64,000 bases of DNA from Misgurnus anguillicaudatus. Lineage: Eukaryota; Chordata; Actinopteri; Cypriniformes; Cobitidae. This document shows positions 53,870-64,000 of the stretch, piece after piece; positions within the stretch are counted from its first letter, which is position 1, and each line of letters starts with the position of its first letter. The notes below the pieces were generated by a model, which saw only the letters and a program-made list of their open reading frames with translations, ran no database searches and was not told where the DNA came from. The stretch spans positions 15,033,501 through 15,097,500 of the forward strand of contig NC_073356.2 of the NCBI RefSeq assembly GCF_027580225.2, read 5' to 3'. The position numbers and the translations under genes are program-made.

Positions 53870-54605
53870 CAGTAATTCTCAAAGTGTGGTCCGCGGACCA
53901 CTAGTGGTCCGCCAAACCCCCCAGTGGTCCGCCAAAAGATGACCTAAATTAGGCAAGTGTTTATACAATCGTCACTTATTTAAGTAGATTTTTAATGCAC
54001 TTGTGAAACTGTGATATCAGTTCTTGCATTTTGTTTTAATAATATAAAAATGGTGGCTAAACCAAAGAGGAGTCAAAAGAAAAGATCAAGCGTCAACTGA
54101 AAGCAGCTAAAATCCACATATCTATTAGTTTTGTAATGTACTAGTTTTTGTTTCATGTGTAAAATCCCTGTAATTTTAGCATTTTATTGTTACCATTGTA
54201 ACAACCATAAACTTCATATACCACCACCTCAGTTTTAAACTAATGGCTCTTTGGAATGACATTAAGTGGGACCTAGGCTGTTATAGTATGTTTAATTGCA
54301 GTTTTGTTTCCACATGTGCAGTTTGTTGTTTATATTAAGCTGCAACTCATTTCACATTTACTTTTTCAAATAAGATAAAATCCATATAATAATAATAAAT
54401 AATTTCTGAACATAGCATTGCATTTGTGTTTAAAAAAAATTAGTTTTTGACTTAAAACAGTTGCATATTAAACTTAAATTTAGCTTATCCTTCCTATTTT
54501 GTTGTTTTTTGGGGGGCGTGTTAGAGTTGGATTCTGTTAGATGGTCCTCAGAAAAATATTGGAAGATGAAGTGGTCCTTGGGCAGAAAAAGTTTGAGAAA
54601 CACTG
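53870..54605. mobile_element. hAT MITE nested in DIRS-like element, 736 bp
   Basis: Ends CAGTAATTCTCAAAGTGTGG (53870) and gtttgagaaacactg (to 54605) are inverted with mismatches; 8-bp CCCTAAAG is repeated at 53862-53869 and 54606-54613. The CAGTGTTTCTCAAA-type terminus is a common hAT signature. Confidence 0.85.
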
Positions 54606-55410
54606 CCCTAAAGGGACTATGGGCCTTAAACCACACTCAGCGCAGTTAGAGCATAGACGGTTGCATTCTACCTTCCCATCCAGCTGATGTGAGCTGTGCC
54701 CTGTATGAGTGTTATACATTTATCTAAGCACTTCGCTCTGACATTGCTGTTAAAGCAACTCTTTATGCTTCAGAGATGGGCGGTGGCATTCGTATACGAT
54801 TGCTGTGACCTGCCCAGCTCATTCTCAGAAATCTAAGCAGTTAGCTGCTGGAATCCAGCTGGGTTCACTGGATCATTAGGTGCTAAATGAGGGCAGCACA
54901 TTACTGCCACACTGGCATAGCGGTGTTATTCTAATTTGGCAGTCGCACTATCCGACGCCTATTCACAGTTTGTACCGGATTGCCAGTACAGCTGTATTAC
55001 TGCTGATATATAAGTATGGAGCCGCGTTTTCGCTTCATCCTTGTATTTTCACACTAGCAATCTTGGCCATCGTGCATCATAGGTTAATACCAGCAAATAC
55101 TCTGTGCGGATATGCTTGCTTTGCCCACGTTGGGCTTGGCCTAGCCGTTGCTATTGTACTGTTACAGGTTGCTTATCTGCTGTAGGGCTACAATAAGACC
55201 TACATGCAGCCTGTTACTGTATGCATTCTGTTCTGAATGAGCTTCTGATTAAGTCCCTGGAGATTCAGGCATCCAATCTACTTTGCGTTGGCTTATACAG
55301 ACTGGGCGGGGGTTGTGCACCAACTCAGCTAAGCATTGCGGCGCATGGACTTCAGTAAGCTCCACTGGAGCTGCTCTTCGCTGTTCTCACGGCGTGTTTG
55401 AATACATCTC

Positions 55411-55514
55411 CCATAGCGGCAGCGGACGCAATGTCGAGTGACTGCTCTCGAAAGGGAACGTCTCGGTTACTATTGTAACCTCGGTTCCCTGAGAGACGGG
55501 AACGAGACATTGCG
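55411..55514. repeat. DIRS internal complementary region
   Basis: First half mirrors the left terminus (gcggacgcaatgtcgagtgac), second half mirrors the right terminus (taacctcggttccctgagag). The junction shares one GTT/AAC. Confidence 0.75.
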
Positions 55515-55777
55515 TAAGCCGCCCTGTCACTGCTCAGATCAGCTCTACTGTTCGTTCAGTCGAAAGAATCTGAGTATTTTGCCGCCTAAACAGGCTATAT
55601 AGCAGCGGAAGTCCCGCCCCTATATGCTGTCATGGGCGGCATTGGCCAGTACACTGGCGTTGTTCAATAAAATCTTCATAAACCGGAAGAGGGAGGAGTC
55701 TCCCCATAGCGTCAGCGGACGCAATGTCTCGTTCCCGTCTCTCAGGGAACCGAGGTTACGATAGTAACCGAAACGTT

Positions 55778-55930
55778 ATGGGGGATTACTTTTGTATTGT
55801 GTATATATATGCTTTAGCTCTTAAAGTGTGCGGATCGGTGGACTTGCCTGACGGAGCACTGGGGTTTCTGCAAAATATCTTCTTTATTGTTCTACTTATG
55901 AAAAAAACATATTGGATGGGGTAAGTGTTA
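55778..55930. repeat. Right part of repeat interrupted by DIRS-like element
   Basis: atgggggattacttttgtattg and caaaatatcttctttattg match 5918-6040 in the Harbinger-type element near the perforin gene. Confidence 0.55.
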
Positions 55931-57988
55931 TAAATAAACTTGATTTTGAAAGTATGCTACCATTTTATTACAGTTTGTTGAACTTCGTTCATTTATTTTC
56001 GTTGTTTTATTTAAATAGCCTACCCTTTACGTTGTCAGTAATTACTGTGCTGCTAATTTCTGATACGGGAATGTTTGTTTGTTAGAAAAATATTAGGCTA
56101 CCTTATTTAAAATTATTGCTCTTGTGTTTTGTTTCACTAATGCTGTTCTTGCTGGACGCGTGACAGGCACGCCACTTCCGGCTTGCGCTGCTCTGTAGTA
56201 TAGTATTTTTAAAGTTTATTAATTCTAAACGTGTCACATGTCCATACTGCACAAAAAAAGGCACTACACACCCTTGCGTCCGCAGCAAGACATCCGCCAC
56301 ATATTAAAACTGTAGACAGATAACACACACGCATACACACACAGAGAGATTCCTGCCGCCTGATTTTGTTCAGTTTTGCTTTTACAAAATGTTTCCTGTT
56401 TTTTATAACATTAATTTAACCAGAGATGTGCGTTATAAACCCTGTTTGTACATAATGATGACGTGGCAACGTATGCACGCGCAGGTTGCCAATGGAAGTA
56501 TGGTAAGAATCAACAGTGAAGCAACACAGACAGTAAGTTATTTAAAAAAGTTGACTTACCAACTTTTTCAACACAGCTACCAGATCCGTGTACTATAGTG
56601 GTGTGGATAGAAGACGTTAGCAGATGGCCAAATATAAAGTGACGTATACATATATACGTATATTAGTATATTATATTAGTGTAACCAACGCAACAACCAG
56701 ACATTTTGATGCTGGGAAACGGTTTTAATAAACCTTCTGAGTTGCTAACACGTTTGAACCAATGGGGAATAACACCCCTTCTGTTGCCTAAATGCGTGTG
56801 CAGGCTATTTGATCACGTGAGCTGTAAAAGGGTTTATATCACCTTTGATAATTCTTTGTGTTGTCAAATGTTGACACTATTTCATTGTTTGTTCATAATA
56901 TTTAATTATGTCCAGGGCTTGACATTAACATCCACCAACCCGCCAAATATGGGTAGATGGCGGGTAAGACAGCAATCCCACTAGCCACTTTGGCAAATTG
57001 AATATAATTTTTTTGTAGTTTTCTTTGAAGTTATGCGAAATGATAAACAATGCGTAATGCAACACTGGGAAACTACAACTCCCATGAGCACTCCCTGCAC
57101 CCAGCGCATACAGTACAGGGGTTATTTACCATCAGTGGCGGCTGGTTAATAGGGGGTGCCGCCCCCAAAATTGGCCAAAGAAGAAAGCTACTTTAACATT
57201 TATTTATAGTGCAAATTAATAGAAAATAAAATCATTTAGTTGTACTATTTCACTGTTAGTCATGTGATCATTTATTTAAAAAAAATCAAAACTGAGTTTG
57301 TTGTGTGTGTTTCATGTTTGTGTGTCTGGGGCACACCCCAAACGAGTGAATATGTAGGTAAGTAAAAGGGGTAAAAACATGTGACTTGAGACTGAGCAAT
57401 TTTTTGGCTGGTTTCAAATTCTCCCACTTTATTTGTTAGCAAATCAATATTGTTTTGAATGTTTTTGATCTCATGTGATTGGACCGTTCGTAGCGAATTT
57501 GAGCAGATTGTCGTTTAACTGATAGTCAAATACTGATCAGGGGAGCATGCAATTAAGAAAAATAAATCAAGATAAAAAGGTTAGTTTTATAATTAAAAAC
57601 CACCCCTTTACAATAAGGTGACCAGACGTTTAGTGTTCTGTCCCCAACTGGAGCTGTCCCCGGAAATGTCCCCGTTTTACAGCATGTCCAAAACAACCAG
57701 CAAATACACTGGAAAAACCCAATCAGCTTGTAGCCTTTGTAGTACCAGACCGGAGCAATCATGTAATGATTATTTTTTACCAGCAGAGGGGGCCGCGAGT
57801 TACACAAATTTTGTAGTTGCGCACCACTGATTAAGCAAAGAAGAATTTACTACGAGAAACATGAGAAATTGTCATCAAGTTATCATCAATCAAGTTATCA
57901 ATAAGATATGAAAACAGTCAGAGTTATCGAGGGTTAAGGTAACTACTCATGTTAAAGTAATAAACCAATCAAGTGAACTGAACACAGC
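55931..57988. other. Non-coding, fragments of unplaced repeats
   Basis: hAT-like starts are seen at about 56914 (ccagggcttgacattaac) and 57125 (cagtggcggctggt) without a matching end or target duplication. No gene recognised. Confidence 0.4.
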
Positions 57989-58372
57989 ATGGTACTGCAG
58001 TTAGAAAAAGGACTAATGGACAATCCTATAACTGTGCAGAAAGACCTTTTGAAAAATAAGAGACTGGAACTTGGAACTTTTTTACAGGAACAGACAAAAG
58101 GAGCACTGATAAGAGCAAAGTTTTGCTCTATAAAAGACATGGATGCTCCCAGTTCGTATGTTTTTAATTTAGAAAAAAAAAATATTCAACAAAAACAAAT
58201 GTATCATCTGAAACGTGCAAATGGAACTATAACTTCTGATCCGGTAGAAATAAGAAAAATGGCAGTGGATTTTTATGCAACATTATATGGTAAAGAATCA
58301 TGTGATTCAAAATGTACTGAGGAATTGCTTCAGGATTTACCAAAGTTAGCAGATGAACAAAAAATGTACACA
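57989..58372 (+). pseudogene. LINE L1/Tx1-like ORF2 fragment
   Basis: About 125 codons typical of the linker between endonuclease and reverse transcriptase of L1-clade elements: KGALIRAKFCSIKDMDAPS, YVFNLEKKN, TSDPVEIRKMAVDFYATLYG. Both ends are missing and the 3' side runs into a (CA)n tract. Confidence 0.8.
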
Positions 58373-58400
58373 CACACAAACACACACACACACACACACA
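58372..58400. repeat. (CA)n microsatellite, target of LTR-like insertion
   Basis: acacacacaaacacacacac; the same kind of CA-rich sequence resumes after 63698, which fits insertion of the LTR-like unit into one CA tract. Confidence 0.8.
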
Positions 58401-58949
58401 TGTCACAGGTCGGAGCGAACCACAGACTTTGTGAGTCACGCCCCTTCCTAGGTTCCACCTCGAGGAGGTCCCAAAAGTACCCCAATGACCAGACACACGA
58501 GAGAAAGATAAGTAAAAATGTTAAAACTTTATTTAAATTATATAAAATGACTTTGGGGAAAGGGAAGCTAAAATATTGTCTCTCTCTCCTTCAGGGAGAG
58601 ATGGGGGCAAGAGAAGGGGGGGCAAGTAGACCAGCCAACAAGGGTAAGTGCCCACAGGGAAAGAACAGGACGGAGCTCCTTCGTCTCTGTCACACCTCCT
58701 GCGATTTTGTTGTTGCTCCCGTGGCTCCCTTCTCTTCTTCCTGAAGGCAGAAAAACACTACCTGAATCCACTGTGCACTGAGTGTCCTCGGGCCCGTTTC
58801 CAGTGGCCTCGTTCTCCTGCTCAAGGTGGTGGTGGGTATTAGTTACCATACCTTCCCTTCTACGTGGAGCCTTCTGGATTCCCGAGATGGATGGACATGG
58901 ACAGGTAAGTAGCGAGGATCGTTGGTATATTCCTCCACTCTAGGTCTCT

Positions 58950-59556
58950 GTCAACACAAGGTGAGTTAGCTTTGGCTCTGGGTTCAGGTAAGTATCTCTC
59001 GCCGTTATAATCTTCCACTCTAGGCTCTCAGAATATGCAAGGTGAGTTAGCTTTAGTTCTGGGTACAAGTAAGTATCGTTCGTGACTATAATCTTCCACT
59101 CTAGGTTCTCAGAATATGCAAGGTGAGTTAGCTTTAGCTCTGGGTACAGGTAAGTATCGTTCGTGACTATAATCTTCCACTCTAGGTTCTCAGAATGTGC
59201 AAGGTGAGTTAGCTTTAGCTCTGGGTACAGGTAAGTATTGTTCGTCGCCGTATTCTTCCACTCTAGGCTCTCCGAATATGCAAGGTGAGTTAGCTTTAGC
59301 TCTGGGTACAGGTAAGTATTGTTTGTCGCCGTATTCTTCCACTCTAGGTTCTCAGAATGTGCAAAGTGAGTTAGCTTTAGCTCTGGGTACCGGTAAGTAT
59401 CGTTCGTTACTATAATCCTCCACTCTAGGCTCTCAGCATGTGTAAGGTGAGTTAGCATTAGCTCTGGGTACAGGTAAGTATCGCTCGTCGTTATGATCTT
59501 CCTACTTTTAGGCTTGCCATACAAGGTGGGTTAGCTTTAGCTCTGGGTACAGGTAA
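58950..59556 (+). repeat. ~80-bp tandem repeat, ~7 copies
   Basis: Units of tcttccactctaggttctca, gaatatgcaaggtgagttagc and tctgggtacaggtaagtat in tandem, with a continuation after the Harbinger element at 63275. On the plus strand each unit has an acceptor-like ccactctag and two donor-like sites (aag-gtgagt, cag-gtaagt). The translated minus-strand frame is a repeat artefact. Confidence 0.9.
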
Positions 59557-61715
59557 TGCTAAGTTCACACTACATGATTTTAAGCCAGATTTAAGCCCGA
59601 TTTGCAAGTCGTTCGCTCACCGACAAGTCGGGGTGTGATCGGGTGCAAATCGCGGGGGATTAGCGGGCGATCGACGTTCGCGAATCTGTTGGTATGAAAG
59701 AGCCAACAACGCATCAAAGACTCTCGCAGACGCCTCGCAGACGCGTCGCCGACACCAGAAAAATATCTAGCATGCTAGATATCTGGAGCTGTCGCGCGAC
59801 TCAACCTCCTGTGAGGTCACACGGAAAGATGAGTAGCATGTCACAGTTATGAATGCTGTATGACGTTACACATATATGTACAACAACTGCGCTGAGAAAA
59901 AGAAACGGTGGAGAGAAATAGCAAACGCTGTAAAACAGCCAGGTGAGCAAATGTTATTATTACATTATCTAAATGTTATAGGGTCAAATGTAAATTAATT
60001 GGTCATATTTCCATATACATGGATATTATTGTAATCCTATTTTTGGGATATGTCTGTAAAACATTATAAAGTGTATAATTATTTTTTACTGTAATTCTGT
60101 TTATTGTTATATATTGTGTATTAGAGGATATTCAGCTACATTACAATCTGCCTTTTGTACCAGTCGAAAGAGCTTAAACCAAGGAATAAATTCTCATATT
60201 TAGTTTGAATAAACAAATAAAATAAATGAAAGTGTGAATGTAAATATTAACTGAAAAAATTCATTTCTTTATTGATTTTAGACTTTACTTTTGCACAAGT
60301 GGACTCACAAACAACTACATCAACTTCATTTGGGAACCATGGCTTTGGAATTGAGGGATATTGAAGACCCAGTTCTTTTATCACATCTCAAAAGAAGCAT
60401 AATGGTGATGATATTCAATGCCCAGGAGACTGACAAAAGTGGATCAATGTTGTCACCTGAACAACCTACCTTATGCATATATCATACATGACATGTGCGG
60501 TCCCGATGTGTTTTTGTTTACAAACTATTGACTTTACTATGTATTACATTTATCAATAAGGTGATTAAACTTGTTAAAGGGTTTAGATTGAATTTCCCAG
60601 TGCTGTTTCATGAAATAAATGGTCTATCGAAAGTAATACATTTAATGCAACAAAGTATAAAAGTATTAAACACATTGAGTCATATTTTACAAAAACAGGC
60701 AATATGAATAGTGCTTTAGTGCAATGTAGTACATTAGAATGTATATTATGTGAACAGACAAAATATACATTGTTAGAACACATGCAGTGCGCCACATTAA
60801 CACAATTAAACATTACAAAACTCCCTGTGTAGAGCTCCTTTAAGGGCTGGGTGATATATAAATATCATAATATAATTGTGTGTGATTGGCTGTTAGATTA
60901 ATCCACATTGAGTAAAAATGCCCAGAGCTTATCATCACAATCGCCATAAATTTTATCATGATCAGATATGTTGATGTTTAATCGCCCTAGTATAGAAACA
61001 TTGTTAATGTTCTGTGAATAATGCGTGTGGATCAAGAAATAAAGTTAGTATAAGGCATTTAATTGCAACATGCAGATTGCCTTTATTACATTCCTGCACC
61101 TTTTGATTTGTATGCAATTAAAATGTATTCAATAATAACACAACAATAAACAGAATACTTAAAACAATGAATAAGTGAACCACATGTGTGTTCTTTACAA
61201 ATACAGGACTTTAGAACACACAAGAAAACGAATGTCCTAAACTGACAATAACTGGCTTTAATCTGCTGTTTGCAGGGATAACTCTACATCAGGTCCTTTT
61301 AAAATGTGATGAACTTGCCTATAAACACTACCCGCTGGTGAGGCAAAGTTGTCCCGCATCAGATTGCGTTGCACTTTTGCTATTGCCATACAATTGCGAT
61401 GTGAGGTGTATTTCATCGGTTGAAAAGCACACATCCCGTGAATCTTCCACTGCCCATCATCCATGTTGTGGTCAGCAGTCTGCTACAGCTGGAGTGGTAG
61501 CAAGTACCCCAAAGCAATGTGGAAACTGCCACTTCCTTTCGAAGTCCATGGCTATGCCACTCTCCTTCCGTTGATGGTGTCTAAAACAATAGGACACACC
61601 AAATGTCACTGATTAAATTATTATATATTCAAGACTACAGTTTACAATGGATTTATTTGCATAGTTATATGCAGAACAAAGTTGGATAGCCATGCTTTTG
61701 TGAGTCAAACACCTT

Positions 61716-61985
61716 GGGTCTCATTTATAAAACTGTGCGTAGGATCCTTACTAAAAGTCTACGTATGCACAAAAGCCAAAAAGGCATATGCCAAAAATTA
61801 TTAAGACAGACAAAGCAATGTTCCCTTTCTGCAAGTGTGCATACATGAATTATCTTCAGATCCCACCATGCAAGCCCATTCTCCCATTAAGTTTTTTTTT
61901 ATAGATCACAACCTTTGCGTGGGAACTGGCGAACGCATGTTTCCAGACCTGTTTTGTGCATACGCATGCTTTATAAATGAGACCC
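61716..61985. mobile_element. MITE of 270 bp with GGGTCTCATTTATAAA ends
   Basis: gggtctcatttataaa at 61716 and its complement ending at 61985, with further matching bases (gcgta..tgcac). Nested in the Harbinger element. No target duplication could be fixed, so no superfamily is given. Confidence 0.65.
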
Positions 61986-62333
61986 CCTCTTACTTAATCG
62001 ATATAAATAAGTATAACGATAAACTAAACAACATGTAGAATAACAAATATTACAATATTAGGTTTAGAAGTAATTTTATATTTATTGTTGTGTTAGTTCC
62101 ACAATTCATGTTTCTACACAAAATACTTTAATATACACATAGTGTAAGCTCAGATAAAATTATGAAATGAATGTATACAGGTATGTATAGACATAAAAAT
62201 AGAATTACTTATGCTTTTCTGAACTATATCCCTGTTTCTAATAATACTTTTTACTAAAATACTTTTATCAAAGACAGTCAACTGCTGATGTCCACAATGT
62301 TATGGGTGTTCTTTTTTTAAAATGAAGTAGTAG

Positions 62334-62335
<2 letters not shown>

Positions 62336-62394
<59 letters not shown>
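62336..62394. repeat. (TA)n microsatellite
   Basis: About 29 ta units without interruption. Confidence 0.97.
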
Positions 62395-62397
<3 letters not shown>

Positions 62398-63698
62398 AAT
62401 AACCCTACCTTCAAGAAATCGTCCTTTATAACCTGGTACAGAGCAGAACATCCAAAACTATTTGTGAGATGGTGCTGGTCTCCCATCCTGGACTTGAACC
62501 TGATGAACTTGAACGTGTCACCTGTAAGACACAAAAAAGTTCAAAAACATACCCAGACAGAAAAAACGTTATGACAACATTCAGTTCATATTCGTTTGAA
62601 ATGAAATCACACAAACCTGTTGCATAGAATCGCAGGGTCAAAGACAAACGCTCTCCAAATCATGTTTTGCGAAGCCTGTCCTATTCTATTTAAACGATAA
62701 TTAAATCAAGAAACACAGCTTTTAAGCACAGTAGACAACACTTTGATATTTTAAATGTGATCATAGCCAAACATAAGCATGCAGCTATATTAAACAAGCT
62801 GTAACAGTTACTCACCTCAATTCTTTAATCCCTGCTGACCGTGTGGTGCTGATCCACCTCTCCACATCACATCTCTATAATTTTTTTCTTTTGCGGCTTT
62901 GCGTCGCGCAAACGGTTTGCAGCACTAATTTCTGTCTGAAGTCTATATACAAACAAAAGTTTTGCGCGTCTTGTTTCTTCTTCTGTTGGTTTTTACCGGC
63001 GCGCGTGTAGTTTCGCGTCATTTCCGGTTTGTTTTATCGCGTGATTTTTCGTGACAGAACGGGGTTTGTAGACAAGATAGAATCGTTGGGTAATAGAGTT
63101 GTTCTCAACTCGTGTAGTGCGTTACCTCCTGTTGTGGGGCATTCACGTTGTGTCGTGTGGTGTGAACTGCTCAACAACGTGAACACTCCTGATTTCACAG
63201 AGAGCAAGTCATGTAGTGTGAACCGCACAGTTCGGACCTACGTTTCAAAGTCATGTAGTCTGTACGAGCCTTAAGTATCACTCGTTGTTATGATCTTCCT
63301 ACTTTTAGGCTTGCCATACAAGGTGAGTTAACTTTAGCGCTGTACAGTACCTTATCAATGGACTCATACACCTCTGTTTCCTCGGGGCCAAAGGTGGCAG
63401 CGGGCAGTCGTAAGGTTTGGGCGATTACTGGTGACAACAGCTCTTACTCGTTCCAACAGGGGCTCCCTGGACCTGTGGGCGAGTACAGACAGCAAAAGAG
63501 ACGGCACAGCACTGCAAAGCTTCAAGTGCACACATGTCAAGGTAAAAGCTCCCCACTGCACTCCACACACACTCCAGTGATTTAATAGGGTCTGCACTCT
63601 GCACCGGGTTGAGGCTCGTCCTGAGGGGAAACTTGGATTTACTGTACACACACAATATTCGACCAATCGGGTCAGTCACTAAAAGTCACTCCGTGACA

Positions 63699-63839
63699 CA
63701 TACACACACATAAACGCACACACATTCTGGTTTCCATGTTTTGTGGGGACATTCTATAGATGTAATGGTTTTTACCTCGTCTCGTACAAATCTTATTAAC
63801 ATAAAATTAGAACACAATACATTAACAGATGAAACTTAA
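63699..63839. other. Non-coding CA-rich stretch
   Basis: Starts with catacacacacataaacgcacacac. Probably the untranslated region or flank of the LINE that follows. Confidence 0.4.
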
Positions 63840-64000
63840 ATGTTAAAATTCGGCCTTCTTAACATTAGATCGCTTACCAATAAAGAACCAATTATCAATT
63901 AAATAATTACTGACCACTTAGATGCACTCTGTTTAACAGAGACCTGGCTTAAAGCAGACGATTACACCAGTTTAAATGAATCCACCCCACAAGACTATTA
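63840..64000 (+). pseudogene. L2-like LINE endonuclease start, runs off the window
   Basis: Reads LKFGLLNIRSLTNKEPII, an in-frame TAA at 63900-63902, then ITDHLDALCLTETWLKADD, the N-terminal part of an apurinic endonuclease-type domain typical of L2/CR1-group LINEs. The stop marks it as defective. The rest lies beyond the right edge. Confidence 0.8.

Larger units (their letters stand above)
49391..55777. mobile_element. DIRS-like element with ITRs and internal complementary region
   Basis: Inverted terminal repeats of about 180 bp (49391-49580 and about 55565-55777, e.g. cattgcgtccgctgacgctat and its complement). Each end bears GTT (49391-49393; 55775-55777). At 55411-55514 there is a segment made of the complement of the left end fused to the complement of the right end, overlapping by one GTT (read as AAC at 55457-55459): the internal complementary region that defines DIRS elements and templates their circular intermediate. 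No target duplication, as expected for tyrosine-recombinase integration. No reverse transcriptase or recombinase frame survives, so it is non-autonomous or decayed. Confidence 0.75.
59557..63271. mobile_element. PIF/Harbinger element, 3.7 kb, degenerate
   Basis: Inverted ends with cacactacatga (59567) and tcatgtagtctg (63251), flanked by TAA at 59554-59556 and 63272-63274. Removing it restores an unbroken 80-bp repeat unit (acaggtaa joined to gtatcactcg), proving the borders. Possible remains of its genes: a Myb/SANT-like KKRWREIANAV exon ending at a donor (59890-59942, plus) and a short minus-strand piece with WKIHGMCAFQPMKYTS (61258-61464) resembling a Harbinger transposase C-terminus. Both are weak calls. 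Confidence 0.75.
58400..63698 (-). mobile_element. LTR-like unit (minus), split by a Harbinger element
   Basis: Begins tgtcacaggtcgg and ends cactccgtgaca, i.e. TG...CA with inverted TGTCAC/GTGACA ends. Without the Harbinger insertion (59557-63271) it is about 1.58 kb. On the minus strand AATAAA (58526-58531) is followed by the same tail as in the copy at 40.2-42.2 kb. Best read as a solo LTR of the same family, in opposite orientation. Non-coding. Confidence 0.55.

Noticed and set aside
57125..57832. Possible hAT element between cagtggcggctgg and gcgcaccactg
   Set aside because: Termini agree over only seven bases and the 8-bp flanks (tttaccat, attaagca) do not match.
58940..59524. 194-codon minus-strand frame with repeated YLYPELKLTHL
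   Set aside because: Product of the 80-bp tandem repeat, with no start context or family; not a gene.

Overview
The window is vertebrate genomic DNA and almost certainly from a teleost fish, probably a cyprinid. The signs are a perforin-type MACPF gene with a small intron, PIF/Harbinger, hAT, piggyBac and Tc1 miniature elements, Pao/BEL and DIRS-like retroelements, L1/Tx1-like and L2-like LINE fragments, long AT microsatellites, and no bacterial gene organisation. Only one ordinary host gene is convincing, a two-coding-exon perforin-like gene at 3.76-5.52 kb. Nearly everything else is mobile DNA, often nested. The species call is inference from repeat content, not from a marker gene.

Layout. 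1-1150 is minisatellite. 1.76-3.75 kb is non-coding with a Harbinger MITE. 3.76-5.52 kb is the perforin-like gene. 5.53-7.47 kb holds a Harbinger-type element with a Tc1 relic inside it, then a piggyBac-like MITE. 7775-24319 is a structurally complete Maverick/Polinton (adintovirus-like) of 16.5 kb with 224-bp terminal inverted repeats and a perfect 6-bp target duplication, inserted in a host repeat whose two halves lie on either side. 25309-33358 is a young Pao/BEL LTR retrotransposon (minus strand) with near-identical LTRs, a 5-bp target duplication and one uninterrupted 1970-residue gag-pol frame. 33.4-40.2 kb is a series of non-autonomous hAT elements (one nested in another, with a foldback MITE as well) and a small TRIM-like LTR element. 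40.2-42.2 kb is an LTR-like unit carrying 139-bp tandem repeats. 43.2-48.2 kb is a decayed, 3'-truncated second Pao/BEL element. 49391-55777 is a DIRS-like element recognised by inverted terminal repeats plus an internal complementary region. The tail holds an L1-like fragment, a second LTR-like unit split by a Harbinger element, and the start of an L2-like LINE that runs off the window.

The Polinton is the most informative system. Its left half reads rightward: a candidate spliced gene, protein-primed DNA polymerase B, packaging ATPase and two small proteins. Its right half reads leftward: three accessory proteins of unknown function nearest the right end, then integrase with chromodomain, penton-like minor capsid protein, a protein-VI-like amphipathic protein, a 55-residue highly basic peptide, major capsid protein and adenain-type protease. 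The two halves converge on a 215-bp interval with poly(A) signals for both strands. Polymerase, ATPase, major capsid, minor capsid and integrase each carry lesions, whereas the protease and the small and accessory frames are open. Several lesions are one-base indels in short A/T runs, so part of the damage could be assembly error; the four in-frame stops (three in the polymerase, one in the penton gene) are less easily explained that way.
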